DNA of 63,301 nucleotides. It comes from Parafrankia sp. EUN1f. Lineage in GTDB: Bacteria > Actinomycetota > Actinomycetes > Frankiales > Frankiaceae. Below are positions 9,720 to 17,949 of the stretch, piece after piece. The translations under genes and the position numbers were made by a program. How positions within the stretch are numbered: the first letter of the stretch is position 1; the number at the start of each line of letters is the position of its first letter. Location: NCBI RefSeq assembly GCF_000177675.1, contig NZ_ADGX01000043.1, positions 1 through 63,301 on the forward strand, read 5' to 3'. The notes beneath the pieces were generated by a model. It did not search any database. It saw only the letters and a program-made list of their open reading frames with translations, and had not been told where the DNA came from.

Positions 9720-9748
9720 GGCGCGGGACGGTCAGGCTCTGCGGGAAG

Positions 9749-10174
9749 TCAGGCCTTGCGGGCGGCGCCGCGGTAGGTCCCGAAGGACCACAGGTTGCCT
9801 TCGGGATCGCGGGCGGCGAAGTCGCGCGATCCGTAGTCGGTGTCGTGCGGCTCGGCGGTGATCCGCGCACCCGCGGCCCGAGCCCGCTCACACAGGGTGT
9901 CCGGGTCCGAGGTGACCACATAGGCGCCGAACGTTCCCGGCGGCAGGGCGAACGTGTCGGCGCCGTCGCGGATCGAGCCGAGCATGATCCCGCCACCCTC
10001 CGGCCAGGCGAGCTCGGCGTGGTCGATGCGGCCGTCGGCCCCGTCGGGGCCGTAGCAGACGACCTCCTCGAAACCGAATGCCGCGGCGAGAAAGTCGATC
10101 AGCGCCCGGGCGTCACGGGCGCGCAGGCAGGGCCAGACCTGGGGAGACGGCGCGGTGTCGCGGGTGTCGCTCAT
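9749..10174 (-). CDS. glyoxalase/VOC (bleomycin-resistance fold) protein
   Basis: A 141-residue VOC-superfamily protein. The ATG at 10174 is preceded by GGAAGGA. It has the paired beta-alpha-beta-beta-beta layout: WPCLRARDARALIDFLAAAFGFEEV, then HAELAWPEGGGIML, and in the second half AYVVTSDPDTLCERARAAGARI and DYGSRDFAARDPEGNLWSFGTY. The RDPEGNLWSFG ending is typical of PhnB/glyoxalase-like proteins. Such proteins are dioxygenases, isomerases or drug-binding proteins, and the exact role cannot be assigned. It lies 31 bases downstream of the AraC regulator in the same direction, so the pair is probably one transcription unit. Confidence 0.88.
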   Translation of the reverse strand: MSDTRDTAPSPQVWPCLRARDARALIDFLAAAFGFEEVVCYGPDGADGRIDHAELAWPEGGGIMLGSIRDGADTFALPPGTFGAYVVTSDPDTLCERARAAGARITAEPHDTDYGSRDFAARDPEGNLWSFGTYRGAARKA

Positions 10175-10205
10175 GTCCGTGGGATGTCCTTCCGTGTGGT
10201 GATGG

Positions 10206-11255
10206 TCAGCCGGTTCCGGTCCCGGTTCCGGTCCCGGTTCCGGTCCCGGTCCCGGGACTGGACGGGCCGGGCCCGTCCAAGGATTCGTCGAACCCGTAGC
10301 CGTCGGCTTGGACGTTTCGGAACTCCGCGGCGAGCCATCCGCTCGGCGAGCACCCGGTGAGGGCACGGAAGTCGCGAGCGAGATGTGCCTGGTCGAAATA
10401 GCCGCACTCGGCGGCCAGATCCGCGAGCCGCCAGCGACGGTCCCGGCTGACGAGCAGCCTTCTGGCCCGGTCGAACCTGATCACCCGAGCGGCGGCCTTC
10501 GGGGCGAGGCCGAGCTCGACGCGGAAGCGGTCGCTCAGATGCCGGGTGCTCCAGCCGACCTCGGCGGCGATCACCGCGATCGGGACATTGCCGTGACCCC
10601 GCCGAAGCAGGTTCCAGGCGTGGCGCAGCTCGGCAGGCACCTCCCGCTCGATCTGCCCGACCCGTCCGACGTCTCCGAACCGTCCGGCGCGTGGTCGGTC
10701 GGCCCGCACGAGGCCGGTGAGCTCCTGGTCGAGAACGGCGAACCGCTCGGGCCATCCGCGGGCCTCCCGCAGACGATCCGACATCCGGCGGCCGGCGCCG
10801 CCGAGAACGGCATCAGCTGGAAGGTCGAGCGCGGCCAGCTCGCCGGCGGGCAGCCCGAGCAGCGCCCGCGCGCCGAGGGGTCGCAGCGCGAGCTGGACGC
10901 CGGACTGGGCTCCCTGGTGGGTGATCAGCGCGGGCGCCGTGTGCAGTCCGCCGATCAGGGAGTCGAAGCTGCGCCGCCGCGCGCCGGCACCGGGCGGATC
11001 GAGCAGCACCAGCGGCTCGTCCAGCGTGAAGATCAGTGTCAGGGCCGGCGACGGCAGGCCGCGGTGCACCGCGGGGGGAAGCCCGCGCTGGCGGTAGCCG
11101 CTGTACCAGGCCACGTAGGGACGCAGGTTCGGTGCCGGGGCGACCCGGACATGCTCGTCGACCTGCTCCCCAGGCTCCCGCTCCCCAGGCTCCCGCTCGA
11201 CCCGCTCCTGCGCCACCGCCTCAGTGTCGACGTCCGGTCGGCCCGGGACCGGCAC
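10206..11255 (-). CDS. AraC-family transcriptional regulator with Gly-Thr repeat tail
   Basis: About 349 residues from a GTG at 11255; the start is inferred because the frame continues upstream as the antisense of the acyl-CoA dehydrogenase. The N-terminal part (APNLRPYVAWYSGYRQRGLPP, then LTLIFTL) is the sensor domain of the DUF6597/AraC type. The C-terminal double helix-turn-helix runs from PAELRHAWNLLRRGHGNVPIAVIAAEVGWSTRHLSDRFR to LADLAAECGYFDQAHLARDFRALTGCSPS. The protein ends in a run of Gly-Thr dipeptides encoded by a GGTTCC/GGTCCC repeat (10209-10258). Such length-variable tails suggest replication slippage. It probably controls the VOC gene just downstream. Confidence 0.85.
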   Translation of the reverse strand: MPVPGRPDVDTEAVAQERVEREPGEREPGEQVDEHVRVAPAPNLRPYVAWYSGYRQRGLPPAVHRGLPSPALTLIFTLDEPLVLLDPPGAGARRRSFDSLIGGLHTAPALITHQGAQSGVQLALRPLGARALLGLPAGELAALDLPADAVLGGAGRRMSDRLREARGWPERFAVLDQELTGLVRADRPRAGRFGDVGRVGQIEREVPAELRHAWNLLRRGHGNVPIAVIAAEVGWSTRHLSDRFRVELGLAPKAAARVIRFDRARRLLVSRDRRWRLADLAAECGYFDQAHLARDFRALTGCSPSGWLAAEFRNVQADGYGFDESLDGPGPSSPGTGTGTGTGTGTGTG

Positions 11256-11315
11256 ATCTGTCGCATCGGTCGCGTGGCGGCGCGGCGCGGCGCGATGGTG
11301 CGAAAGACTTGCTGG

Positions 11316-12470
11316 ATGGAGCTGTCGTCCGAAGAGCAGGCGATCGTCGCCACCGTTCGTGACTTCGTCGACCGCGAGGTGCGGCCGGTGGTGCGGGAGC
11401 TGGAGCACGCCAACACCTACCCCGAGCGGCTCATCGAGCAGATGAAGGAGCTCGGGGTGTTCGGCCTGGCGGTTCCCGAGCCGTACGGCTTCGGCAAGGT
11501 CTCCACACCCTGCTACGCGATGGTCACCGAGGAGCTCGCCCGCGGCTGGATGAGCCTGGCGGGGGCGATGGGCGGGCACAGCGTCGTCGCCAAGCTGATC
11601 TCGACGTTCGGCACCGACGAGCAGAAGGAGCGCTACCTGCCGTCGATGGCGACCGGGGCGCTGCGGGCGACCATGGCGCTCACCGAGCCCGGCGGTGGCT
11701 CCGACCTGCAGGCGATGCGGACCGTCGCGCGGGCCGACGGCGACGGCTACCTGATCAACGGCTCGAAGACCTGGATCACCAACGCGCGCCGGTCCGGCCT
11801 CGTGGCACTGCTGTGCCGGACGGATCCCGCCGCAACCCCGGCGCACCGCGGGATGAGCATCCTGCTGGTCGAGCGGGTGGAGGGCTACACGGTGTCGCGG
11901 GACCTCCCCAAACTGGGCTACAAGGGCGTCGAGAGCTGCGAGCTGGTCTTCGACGATGCACGGGTGCCGGCGACCGCCCTGTTGGGCGGTGTCGAAGGGC
12001 GCGGGTTCACCCAGATGATGACCGGGCTGGAGATCGGGCGAATCCAGGTCGCCGCGCGGGCGACCGGCGTCGCGCGGGCCGCGTTCGACGACGCGCTGCG
12101 ATACGCGCAGGAACGGGAGAGCTTCGGCCAGCCGATCTGGCGGCACCAGTCGATCGGCAACTACCTCGCCGACATGGGCACGAAGATCACCGCGGCCCGT
12201 CAGCTGCTCCTGTACGCGGCCCGCCGCCATGACAGCGGCGAACGCTGTGACATGGAGGCCGGCATGGCCAAGCTCTTCGCGTCCGAGACCGCGATGGAGG
12301 TGGCGCTGAACGCGGTGCGCATCCACGGCGGCTACGGCTATTCGACCGAGTTCGACGTCGAGCGGTACTTCCGGGACGCGCCTCTGATGATCGTCGGCGA
12401 GGGAACGAACGAGATCCAGCGCAACGTCATCGTCGGCCAGCTCATCCGGCGCGGCGGCCTCGACACCTGA
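11316..12470 (+). CDS. acyl-CoA dehydrogenase
   Basis: An FAD-dependent alpha,beta-dehydrogenase of acyl-CoA thioesters. The chosen ATG (11316) gives MELSSEEQAIVATVRDFVDREV, the usual opening of the family, and 384 residues in total; an ATG at 11295 would add seven residues. Visible landmarks are ATMALTEPGGGSDLQAM (FAD/substrate loop), TWITNA, KLGYKGVESCELVFDDARVP, RESFGQPIWRHQSIGNYLADM and the C-terminal HGGYGYSTEFDVERYFRDAPLMIVGEGTNEIQRNVI. The conserved glutamate in GEGTNEIQ is near the usual catalytic position. It is divergent from the AraC regulator with only about 60 bases between them, so they may share a control region. Confidence 0.95.
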   Translation: MELSSEEQAIVATVRDFVDREVRPVVRELEHANTYPERLIEQMKELGVFGLAVPEPYGFGKVSTPCYAMVTEELARGWMSLAGAMGGHSVVAKLISTFGTDEQKERYLPSMATGALRATMALTEPGGGSDLQAMRTVARADGDGYLINGSKTWITNARRSGLVALLCRTDPAATPAHRGMSILLVERVEGYTVSRDLPKLGYKGVESCELVFDDARVPATALLGGVEGRGFTQMMTGLEIGRIQVAARATGVARAAFDDALRYAQERESFGQPIWRHQSIGNYLADMGTKITAARQLLLYAARRHDSGERCDMEAGMAKLFASETAMEVALNAVRIHGGYGYSTEFDVERYFRDAPLMIVGEGTNEIQRNVIVGQLIRRGGLDT

Positions 12471-12528
12471 GCGCGGGCCGGCACCTGTGCGCGGGCTACC
12501 GTGAAGGGATGTTGCCGCTGCCGCCGAG

Positions 12529-12673
12529 CAAGAAGTAAGGATTTTGGTTGCCAAAAAAACCGAAATCCTCACTTCTTGCGGATCATCAAGTGGCATTAGC
12601 CTAGATCGAGGCGCGGGCGGAAATGGGAACGGTCGCCGCTGCCAGTCCGAACCTGGGCTGCCAGGTTGAACCT
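12529..12673. repeat. dispersed palindromic repeat, copy 1 (reverse orientation)
   Basis: A hairpin with 21-base arms (12529-12549 and 12558-12578, 19 of 21 pairing) built on CAAGAAGTRAGGATTTTGG, preceded by GCCGCTGCCGCCGAG. It is followed at 12632-12673 by a segment whose reverse complement (AACCTGGCAGCCCAGGTTCG...GCAGCGGCGACC) matches the body of the copies at 13.8 and 45.0 kb. Palindrome plus body define one family of intergenic elements in this genome. Confidence 0.75.
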
Positions 12674-12698
12674 AAACGCTCTGGGATGTCAAGAATCA

Positions 12699-13655
12699 TC
12701 AGATCCTCGGACTCGGATTATTGGGATCCGGGGTCCAGCCGCGTTGGCGGAGCGCGAGCTTTACCTGCGCGGCCACGTGCTGGGGATTCTGGCGGAGCAA
12801 CCACGTCGGGAATCTGAGCACGAGCCGGCCATCGAGGACGCCCAGGTTCTGCCGGGCGAGATCGTCCCACCACTGGCGGGATTCCTGATGGGCGGCACCG
12901 TCGATCTCCACCCAGACCCGCCACGGCTCGTACCAGACGTCGAGATACCGGCGGCCGCCGAGATCTACGGCCGCCTGCCGTTGCGCGGAAGGCAGGCCGT
13001 AGCGGCGCTCGATACGCCGGTAGACGATCTCCGCGACCGAGTGGGCGCCGTCGTCGAGATCGTCGAGCGTGGCACGGAGGAGTGCTCGTCGCCGCAGTGT
13101 CGTCCGCTGTTCCAGTTCCGGCCGGAGCTGTTCGACCGTCACGAGCCGCTGCCCGACGGCGCTTGCGAGCACGGCGCGGGCATCGTCAGCCCTCACCGCC
13201 CAGCTCGCCATGTCGACGACCGAACGTGGCAGACGGGTCCGCCGGGGCGCCCTGGTCGGATGGACGTCCTGTTCGCCGAGGTGGGCCGCTTGACGGATGG
13301 TGATGCCGGGCCTGGTGATGCGTCGCCGGTGCATCGGGACGAGCACGTGCACAGCGGCCGACGCATGGCCACGCAGACCGTCGAGCGCGGCGGCCGTCGC
13401 CCCGGCCAGCGCCGCGCCGGGGCCGGCGGCCAGCAGTGCGCACCACTCTCGCTGCCGTTCGGTCACGGGGCCGGAGTGGGTGATGGCCACGCCCGCGAAC
13501 GGTCGTTGCCATCGGCCCGACGATACCCGCCAGCGCAGTTCGGCCCGGGTCATTCCACCGGCGAGTGCCGCTGCGACCGTGATGACACCATCCTGCTCCT
13601 CGGCAATCGTCTGCCACGGAGGCGGGGACGGTTCTGTCATCGTCGGTGACACCAT
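12699..13655 (-). CDS. AbiEi-like winged-helix plus DUF559/VSR-type endonuclease-like protein
   Basis: About 318 residues. The start is uncertain: ATG at 13655, or 13640 giving MTEPSPPP. The N-terminus resembles the AbiEi antitoxin-type helix-turn-helix (EEQDGVITVAAALAGGMTRAELRWRVSSGRW with a following AGVAI strand). The C-terminus resembles the DUF559/very-short-patch-repair endonuclease fold: RYLDVWYEPWRVWVEIDGAAHQ supplies the D...ExD of a PD-(D/E)XK active site, followed by RQNLGVLDGRLVLRFPTW. Such proteins are common in actinobacterial accessory DNA and are often annotated as AbiEi antitoxin-domain proteins, but no toxin gene of the AbiEii type lies beside it. It is flanked by inverted copies of the dispersed repeat. 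Confidence 0.75.
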   Translation of the reverse strand: MVSPTMTEPSPPPWQTIAEEQDGVITVAAALAGGMTRAELRWRVSSGRWQRPFAGVAITHSGPVTERQREWCALLAAGPGAALAGATAAALDGLRGHASAAVHVLVPMHRRRITRPGITIRQAAHLGEQDVHPTRAPRRTRLPRSVVDMASWAVRADDARAVLASAVGQRLVTVEQLRPELEQRTTLRRRALLRATLDDLDDGAHSVAEIVYRRIERRYGLPSAQRQAAVDLGGRRYLDVWYEPWRVWVEIDGAAHQESRQWWDDLARQNLGVLDGRLVLRFPTWLLRQNPQHVAAQVKLALRQRGWTPDPNNPSPRI

Positions 13656-14736
13656 TCCACGGTCGCTCAGAAATCTCTGTCGTGCGGACAATCCGAGAAC
13701 CTGTGGAAAGCTGCCCTACACCGCAACCGGAGTTGTGGATAACCCTGCTTCGCCCTGCCCGTCGCTACCGCCGGACGGCGGGTGGCAAAATCCCGAGGAG
13801 CGGCGGATCCAGGCCACCGACTTCGCCCAGGTTCGACCTGGCAGCCCGTGTTCGAACCGGCAGCGGCGACCTCAGCCACGCCCGCCCTTCCGGTGATCTT
13901 GGTTGGCGCAATCCGTCGCCGGCTCCCAGGGCCCGAAGATCCTCGATTCGTCGGCTGCCGCCGCTGCTGCTGCCGAGCAAGAAGTGACGATTTTGGCTGC
14001 TAAAACAACCGAAATCTTCACTTCTTGCTGATTGTCAGAGGAGGCGGCGCCTGGTTTGCCCTATTGGTGTGAATTTCTTATGCTGTGCTGCGGTGAGGGA
14101 TACCCGGTGGGTCGCCGTGCGGCGGGTTGCCGCGGATCCGCCGCTTCTCGGGGTTTGCGGCACGCCCTGGAGTGGCCGATATCCTCGGCTGTTCGGGCTG
14201 CGGATGCGGCGCCTGCTGCGCCTGTTCACGGCAGAGATTCGGTCATGCTCCTGCCTGAGAGCCAGCAGGACACCGAGCTTCCAAGGTGCCCGACGCTCGT
14301 GCTGCAGTTGCCTCCGGGCCTCCGGGCCTCCGGGCCTCCGGGCGTGCACGGGTGCAGGCTCGGGTGTAGGCGTGCTCGGGTGCAGGCGTGCTCGGGGTGT
14401 GCTCACACGGAGGTCCGAACGGTCCGAGAGAACCACGCGGGCGCGGGAGCCCGAGCTTTGCCGTGCGCCGTGATGTGCCTCTTGTCACCGTGAACGCCGG
14501 GACGGGCCGTGCAACCGGGACATCGGACGTCGAACTGTGGCACCGTTGGCATGCCGGCGGAACAGGTGGAACGGGCGGAATGCCGACAAGCCGATCGGCC
14601 GGCAAGCCGACACATCGATCGAACGATGGAACGATCAAGTTGATCAGTCGACCAACCGATCGTTCGACATGGCGCGGGCTCGGCGCCGATCGCCACGGGC
14701 GCGCCGACGCACCGGGACGAGAAAAGAGGGACGGCC
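13656..14736. other. 1.1-kb non-coding region upstream of the thiolase
   Basis: It contains a dispersed repeat copy (see 13782-14027). A run of GGGCCTCC and GGTGCAGGCTCGGGTGTAGGCGTGCTCG tandem units lies at about 14311-14400. Several short inverted GATCGAACGATG/CGATCGTTCG motifs lie at about 14603-14670. Frames open here on either strand show no family resemblance and no ribosome binding site, so I call no gene. GAAAAGAGGGA just before 14737 is the thiolase ribosome binding site. Confidence 0.5.
13782..14027. repeat. dispersed palindromic repeat, copy 2 (forward orientation)
   Basis: The body at about 13782-13915 contains GGCAAAATCCCGAG, GGCCACCGACTT, GACCTGGCAGCCC and GCAGCGGCGACCTCAGCC, then GATCTTGGTTGGCGC. 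It is followed by a hairpin with 22-base arms (13978-13999 and 14006-14027, 19 of 22 pairing) starting CAAGAAGTGACGATTTTGG and preceded by GCTGCTGCTGCCGAG. It is the mirror image of copy 1 relative to the intervening gene. Confidence 0.75.
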
Positions 14737-15885
14737 GTGCGGGAAGCAGTGATCGTCGAGGCGGTGCGTACGCCGATTGGCAAGCGCAACGGTTCCCTGG
14801 CCGGCGTGCACCCGGTGGATCTTGCGGCGATGGTGCTCAACGAGCTGATCAGCCGGACCGGGATCGACCCCGTTCTCGTCGACGACGTCCAGTGGGGGTG
14901 CGTCACCCAGCTCGGTGACCAGTCCAGCAACGTCGGCCGGTACGCGGTGCTCGCGGCCGGGTGGCCCGAGTCCGTCCCCGCGGTGACGGTGAACCGGGCC
15001 TGTGGCTCCAGCCAGCAGGCGCTCGACCAGGCCGTGTTCGCCGTCATGGCCGGCCAGCAGGATCTGGTCGTGGCCGGCGGTGTCGAGTCGATGAGCCGGG
15101 TGCCGCTCGGTGCGTCCCGCCAGATGGGCGAGCCGTACGGGCCGGCGGCGAAGGCGCGTTACGACGGTTCGGACTTCAACCAGATCGTCGGCGCCGAGCG
15201 GATCGCCGAGCAGTGGGGCTTCACCCGCTGGCAGCTGGACGAGTACTCGTCGCTGAGCCACGAGCGGGCCGCCGCGGCGATCGACGCCGGCGCCTTCGAG
15301 CAGCAGACGTTCGCGGTTCCCACCGAGTCCGGGCCGTTCACCGTCGACGAGGGGCTGCGCCGCGGCACCACCCCGGAGAAGCTCGCCAAGCTCAAGCCGG
15401 TCGCGCGCGAGGACGGCCTGATCCACGCGGGCAACTCCTCGCAGATCTCCGACGGTGCGGCGGCCCTCCTGGTCACGACCCCCGAGCGGGCGCGTGAGCT
15501 GGGCCTTAAGCCGATCGTGCGCTACCACAGCGCCGCGGTCGCCGGCTCCGACCCGCTGCTGGTGCTCACCGGCCCGATTCCGGCGACGGAGAAGGTGCTG
15601 GCCCGCGCGGGCCTGTCGATCGGCGACATCGGCGCGTTCGAGGTCAACGAGGCCTTCGCCTCGGTTCCGCTCGCCTGGCTCGCCGAGACCGGCGCCGACC
15701 CGAAGCTGGTCAACCCGCTGGGCGGGGCCATCGCGGTCGGGCACCCGCTCGGCGGCTCGGGCGCGATCCTGATGACCCGGCTCGCTCACCACATGCGGGA
15801 CAACGGCATCCGCTACGGCCTGCAGACGATGTGCGAGGGGGGCGGCACCGCCAACGCCGCGATCGTGGAGCTCGTCGCGAACTGA
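14737..15885 (+). CDS. acetyl-CoA C-acyltransferase (thiolase)
   Basis: Thiolase of fatty-acid or related acyl-CoA degradation, or of acetoacetyl-CoA formation. The GTG at 14737 has AGAGGGA upstream. Its 382 residues agree with the family. The acylated cysteine is in VTVNRACGSSQQALDQA, the histidine in GGAIAVGHPLGGSGAI and the second catalytic cysteine in QTMCEGGGTANAAIVE. EAVRTPIGKRNGSLAGVHP opens the protein and FEVNEAFASVPLAW is the usual NEAF segment. It may act with the acyl-CoA dehydrogenase 2.3 kb upstream, although they are separated by accessory DNA. Chain-length preference is not visible. Confidence 0.95.
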   Translation: MREAVIVEAVRTPIGKRNGSLAGVHPVDLAAMVLNELISRTGIDPVLVDDVQWGCVTQLGDQSSNVGRYAVLAAGWPESVPAVTVNRACGSSQQALDQAVFAVMAGQQDLVVAGGVESMSRVPLGASRQMGEPYGPAAKARYDGSDFNQIVGAERIAEQWGFTRWQLDEYSSLSHERAAAAIDAGAFEQQTFAVPTESGPFTVDEGLRRGTTPEKLAKLKPVAREDGLIHAGNSSQISDGAAALLVTTPERARELGLKPIVRYHSAAVAGSDPLLVLTGPIPATEKVLARAGLSIGDIGAFEVNEAFASVPLAWLAETGADPKLVNPLGGAIAVGHPLGGSGAILMTRLAHHMRDNGIRYGLQTMCEGGGTANAAIVELVAN

Positions 15886-15935
15886 GCACACCCGCGGATC
15901 CCTGACCCGATTCGCCGGAGTGGAGCGCAACCGTT

Positions 15936-16667
15936 GTGATTTCGTCGTTTTCGATGTGGTCCGATCAGCCGTCGGATCCGTCGCCGGATCAGCCGTCGGC
16001 ACTGGGTGGGCCGGGGCCTTCCTGCGCCCCGCCCGCTGTTCCGCCCGCTGCGGCCGGCCTCTATGAGGTCGTCCGGCAGCGGCGGGACGTCCGCGGGCAG
16101 TTCACCGGTGAGCCGATGCCGCCGGGCGCGCTGCACCGCATCCTCGGCGCGGCGCACAGCGCGCCCAGCGTGGGGCTCACCCAACCGTGGGATTTCATCC
16201 TGGTCGAGGACGAGGAGACCAGGGCTGCCATGCATGCGCACGTCAGCCAGGAGCGCGCGTGTTTCGCCGCGACGCTCACCGGCGACCGTGCGGAGCGGTT
16301 CGCGCCGATCAAGATCGACGGAGTCCTGGAATCGACGCTCTCCGTGGTCGTGACGTATGACCAGGACCGCGGGGCACCGGCGGTGCTCGGCCGCAACACG
16401 ATCGCGGACGCCGGCCTGTACTCGGTGTGCCTGGCGATCGAGAACCTGTGGCTGGCCGCGACCGCGGAGGGCCTCGGGGTCGGCTGGGTTTCGTTCTATC
16501 GGGAGCAGTTCGTTCGCGACCTGCTCGGCATACCCGAGCGGGTGCGCCCGGTGGCCTGGCTGTGCGTCGGTCCTGTGAGCCACCTGGAGACCACACCCGA
16601 CCTGGAACGGCACGGCTGGGCGGTCCGCCGTCCGCTGGATGTCGTGATCCGCCGCGAGCGCTGGTAG
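15936..16667 (+). CDS. bluB: 5,6-dimethylbenzimidazole synthase BluB
   Basis: A flavin-destructase of the nitroreductase fold that converts reduced FMN to the lower ligand of vitamin B12. After a Pro/Ser-rich N-terminal extension of about 45 residues, the domain starts LYEVVRQRRDVRGQFTGEPMPPGALHRILGAAHSAPSVGLTQPWDF, which is the BluB signature. RFAPIKIDGVLESTLSVVVTYD, LGRNTIADAGLYSVCLAIENLWLAATAEGLGVGWVSFY and the C-terminal RPVAWLCVGPVSHLETTPDLERHGW follow. The GTG at 15936 has no strong ribosome binding site; a later start inside the extension is possible. No cobalamin riboswitch was seen in the 50-base gap upstream, and no other B12 genes are nearby. Confidence 0.9.
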   Translation: MISSFSMWSDQPSDPSPDQPSALGGPGPSCAPPAVPPAAAGLYEVVRQRRDVRGQFTGEPMPPGALHRILGAAHSAPSVGLTQPWDFILVEDEETRAAMHAHVSQERACFAATLTGDRAERFAPIKIDGVLESTLSVVVTYDQDRGAPAVLGRNTIADAGLYSVCLAIENLWLAATAEGLGVGWVSFYREQFVRDLLGIPERVRPVAWLCVGPVSHLETTPDLERHGWAVRRPLDVVIRRERW

Positions 16668-17209
16668 CCGCGCGGGGCGGGATCCTGGCGCCGGCCGGCT
16701 TCGACGAGGTCGGTGCCACAGTCGCATGAGCCGGAGCGTGGGCCACGCCTGAGACGGTGCGAGGGTCGCGCCGGACGGTGCGAGGGTCGCGCGGGCCGGT
16801 TCCGCGGGCCTGTCGGCACCGTCGCGGCACCCGATGCGGCACCCGTCGGCGTATTCACGCCGCCTTCCCAGGGCCGTTCGGGTACCGTGGCCACAGGCGG
16901 ATCTTCCCGGTTGTCGCGCCCGGCCTAGCCGATTCAGGCGAGGATAACTTTATCCGAGCCGAGATCCGAAACTATTTCCCGCGGTCCGGGAAAAAGAAAT
17001 CGTCTGAGTGGCACGGCCGTTTTTCTTCGTTACCCGCCGTTTACCGTGGGAAGCTTCGGTGTGACAAGCCCCCGCCAATAATCTATGCGGGTTCGCCGGA
17101 GTCGATCCCATTTCGGTCGGGGCGGCCGAGGTGTGTTGGCAGTGGGTCGCGGATCCGCCGCGGCCCCGCTTGCCGACGCATTGTGCGGCTGATTGGAGAC
17201 GATTCTGTC
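16668..17209. other. region upstream of the ferredoxin gene
   Basis: This is 542 bases. A 19-base direct repeat GACGGTGCGAGGGTCGCGC occurs at about 16755 and 16776. The segment 16940-17050 is much richer in A/T than the surroundings (ATAACTTTATCCGAG, GAAAAAGAAATCG) and contains TTTCCCG/CGGGAAA (about 16975-16993), which could be a regulatory dyad for the ferredoxin. No gene supported. Confidence 0.4.
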
Positions 17210-17551
17210 ATGCCATTTGTGATCACCTCCGCGTGCATCGACGTCAAGGATGGCGCCTGCCTCGACGGCGGATGCCCCGCCGACTGCATCTACACCGGCG
17301 GGCGCAAGATGTACATCAACCCCGACGAATGCACCGAGTGCGGGGCGTGCGCGCTGCGGTGTCCGGTTGGAGCGGCGATGCTCGACGAAATGGTGCCCGA
17401 GGAGGAGCAGGAGTTCATCAGAAGCGAGGAGCTCTTCTTCTCCGAGACCCTGCCCGGGCGCGACGAGCCGATCGGTGACGACCCGGGTGGCGCGGCCAAG
17501 GTCGGGAAGATCGACGCCGACTCGGAATTCGTCGCCAACTTCAAGAAGTGA
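17210..17551 (+). CDS. fdxA: seven-iron (3Fe-4S/4Fe-4S) ferredoxin, FdxA-like
   Basis: A 113-residue electron carrier. The ATG at 17210 has GGAGA ten bases upstream. Cysteines in FVITSACIDVKDGACLDGGCPADC (C9, C17, C22, C26) and in PDECTECGACALRCPVGA (C40, C43, C46, C50) give the pattern of actinobacterial 3Fe-4S/4Fe-4S or 8Fe ferredoxins. The C-terminal segment (EEQEFIRSEELFF...VGKIDADSEFVANF) resembles the FdxA C-terminal helix. It is monocistronic as far as can be seen. Its redox partner is unknown; the acyl-CoA dehydrogenase and BluB nearby are flavoproteins but no link is shown. Confidence 0.92.
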   Translation: MPFVITSACIDVKDGACLDGGCPADCIYTGGRKMYINPDECTECGACALRCPVGAAMLDEMVPEEEQEFIRSEELFFSETLPGRDEPIGDDPGGAAKVGKIDADSEFVANFKK

Positions 17552-17949
17552 CCGGGCCGGGCAGCGGGAGGCCAGGCTGATCCACCGGAACCGCTGAGTG
17601 TCCGTTCCTGGGTCCGCAGCGTTCCGCTCGGGTGCGCTGCCCGCTGCCCTGCCCGCTGCCCGCCCTGCGACGCGACCACGTCGCTCCGGCCCACTGCACC
17701 CAACCGGCTCAGCCTGATTTGGCACGCTACCGCTGCTCGACTCAGCTCACCTATCCTGAGCTGGTGTTACCTGGTGAATTCTGATCGGCCGTCCTGGCGA
17801 GATCGCCTGTCGGATCGCCGGGTACCAAGGGCGATCTCCCGGTAGGGGAGACGCCGTGAGTCCTGGGGTGTGGGGCGTGGCCGGCAGTGTGCACCCAGAG
17901 AGACGCCCTGCCGGGGTCAGGGGACGCTCCGCATGGCATTCTTACGGCC
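17552..17949. other. region upstream of the TIR-PAS gene
   Basis: This is 398 bases. A compact inverted repeat CAGCTCA-N7-TGAGCTG sits at 17743-17763, followed by GGTGTTACCTGGTGAATTCTGATC, a locally AT-rich stretch that could be an operator/promoter. The ferredoxin terminator is not obvious. No gene supported. Confidence 0.4.

Noticed and set aside
11256..12596. Upstream extension of the AraC frame
   Set aside because: This part is the antisense of the acyl-CoA dehydrogenase, so the regulator must start near 11255.
12699..13655. Full AbiE toxin-antitoxin system
   Set aside because: Only the AbiEi-like/DUF559 protein is present; no nucleotidyltransferase toxin (AbiEii) lies next to it.
14311..14400. 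Possible CRISPR-like tandem units (GGGCCTCC, GGTGCAGGCTCGGGTG)
   Set aside because: Units are short and abut without unique spacers; no cas genes are present anywhere in the window.
14032..14493. Open frames in the region between the repeat and the thiolase
   Set aside because: No ribosome binding site, Cys/Arg/Gly-rich nonsense composition and overlap with tandem repeats argue against a gene.
15886..15935. Cobalamin riboswitch ahead of bluB
   Set aside because: The gap is only 50 bases and has no B12-box-like sequence.
14644..16002. A 452-codon minus-strand open frame
   Set aside because: It lies opposite the thiolase with its catalytic motifs; the antisense product shows no family features.
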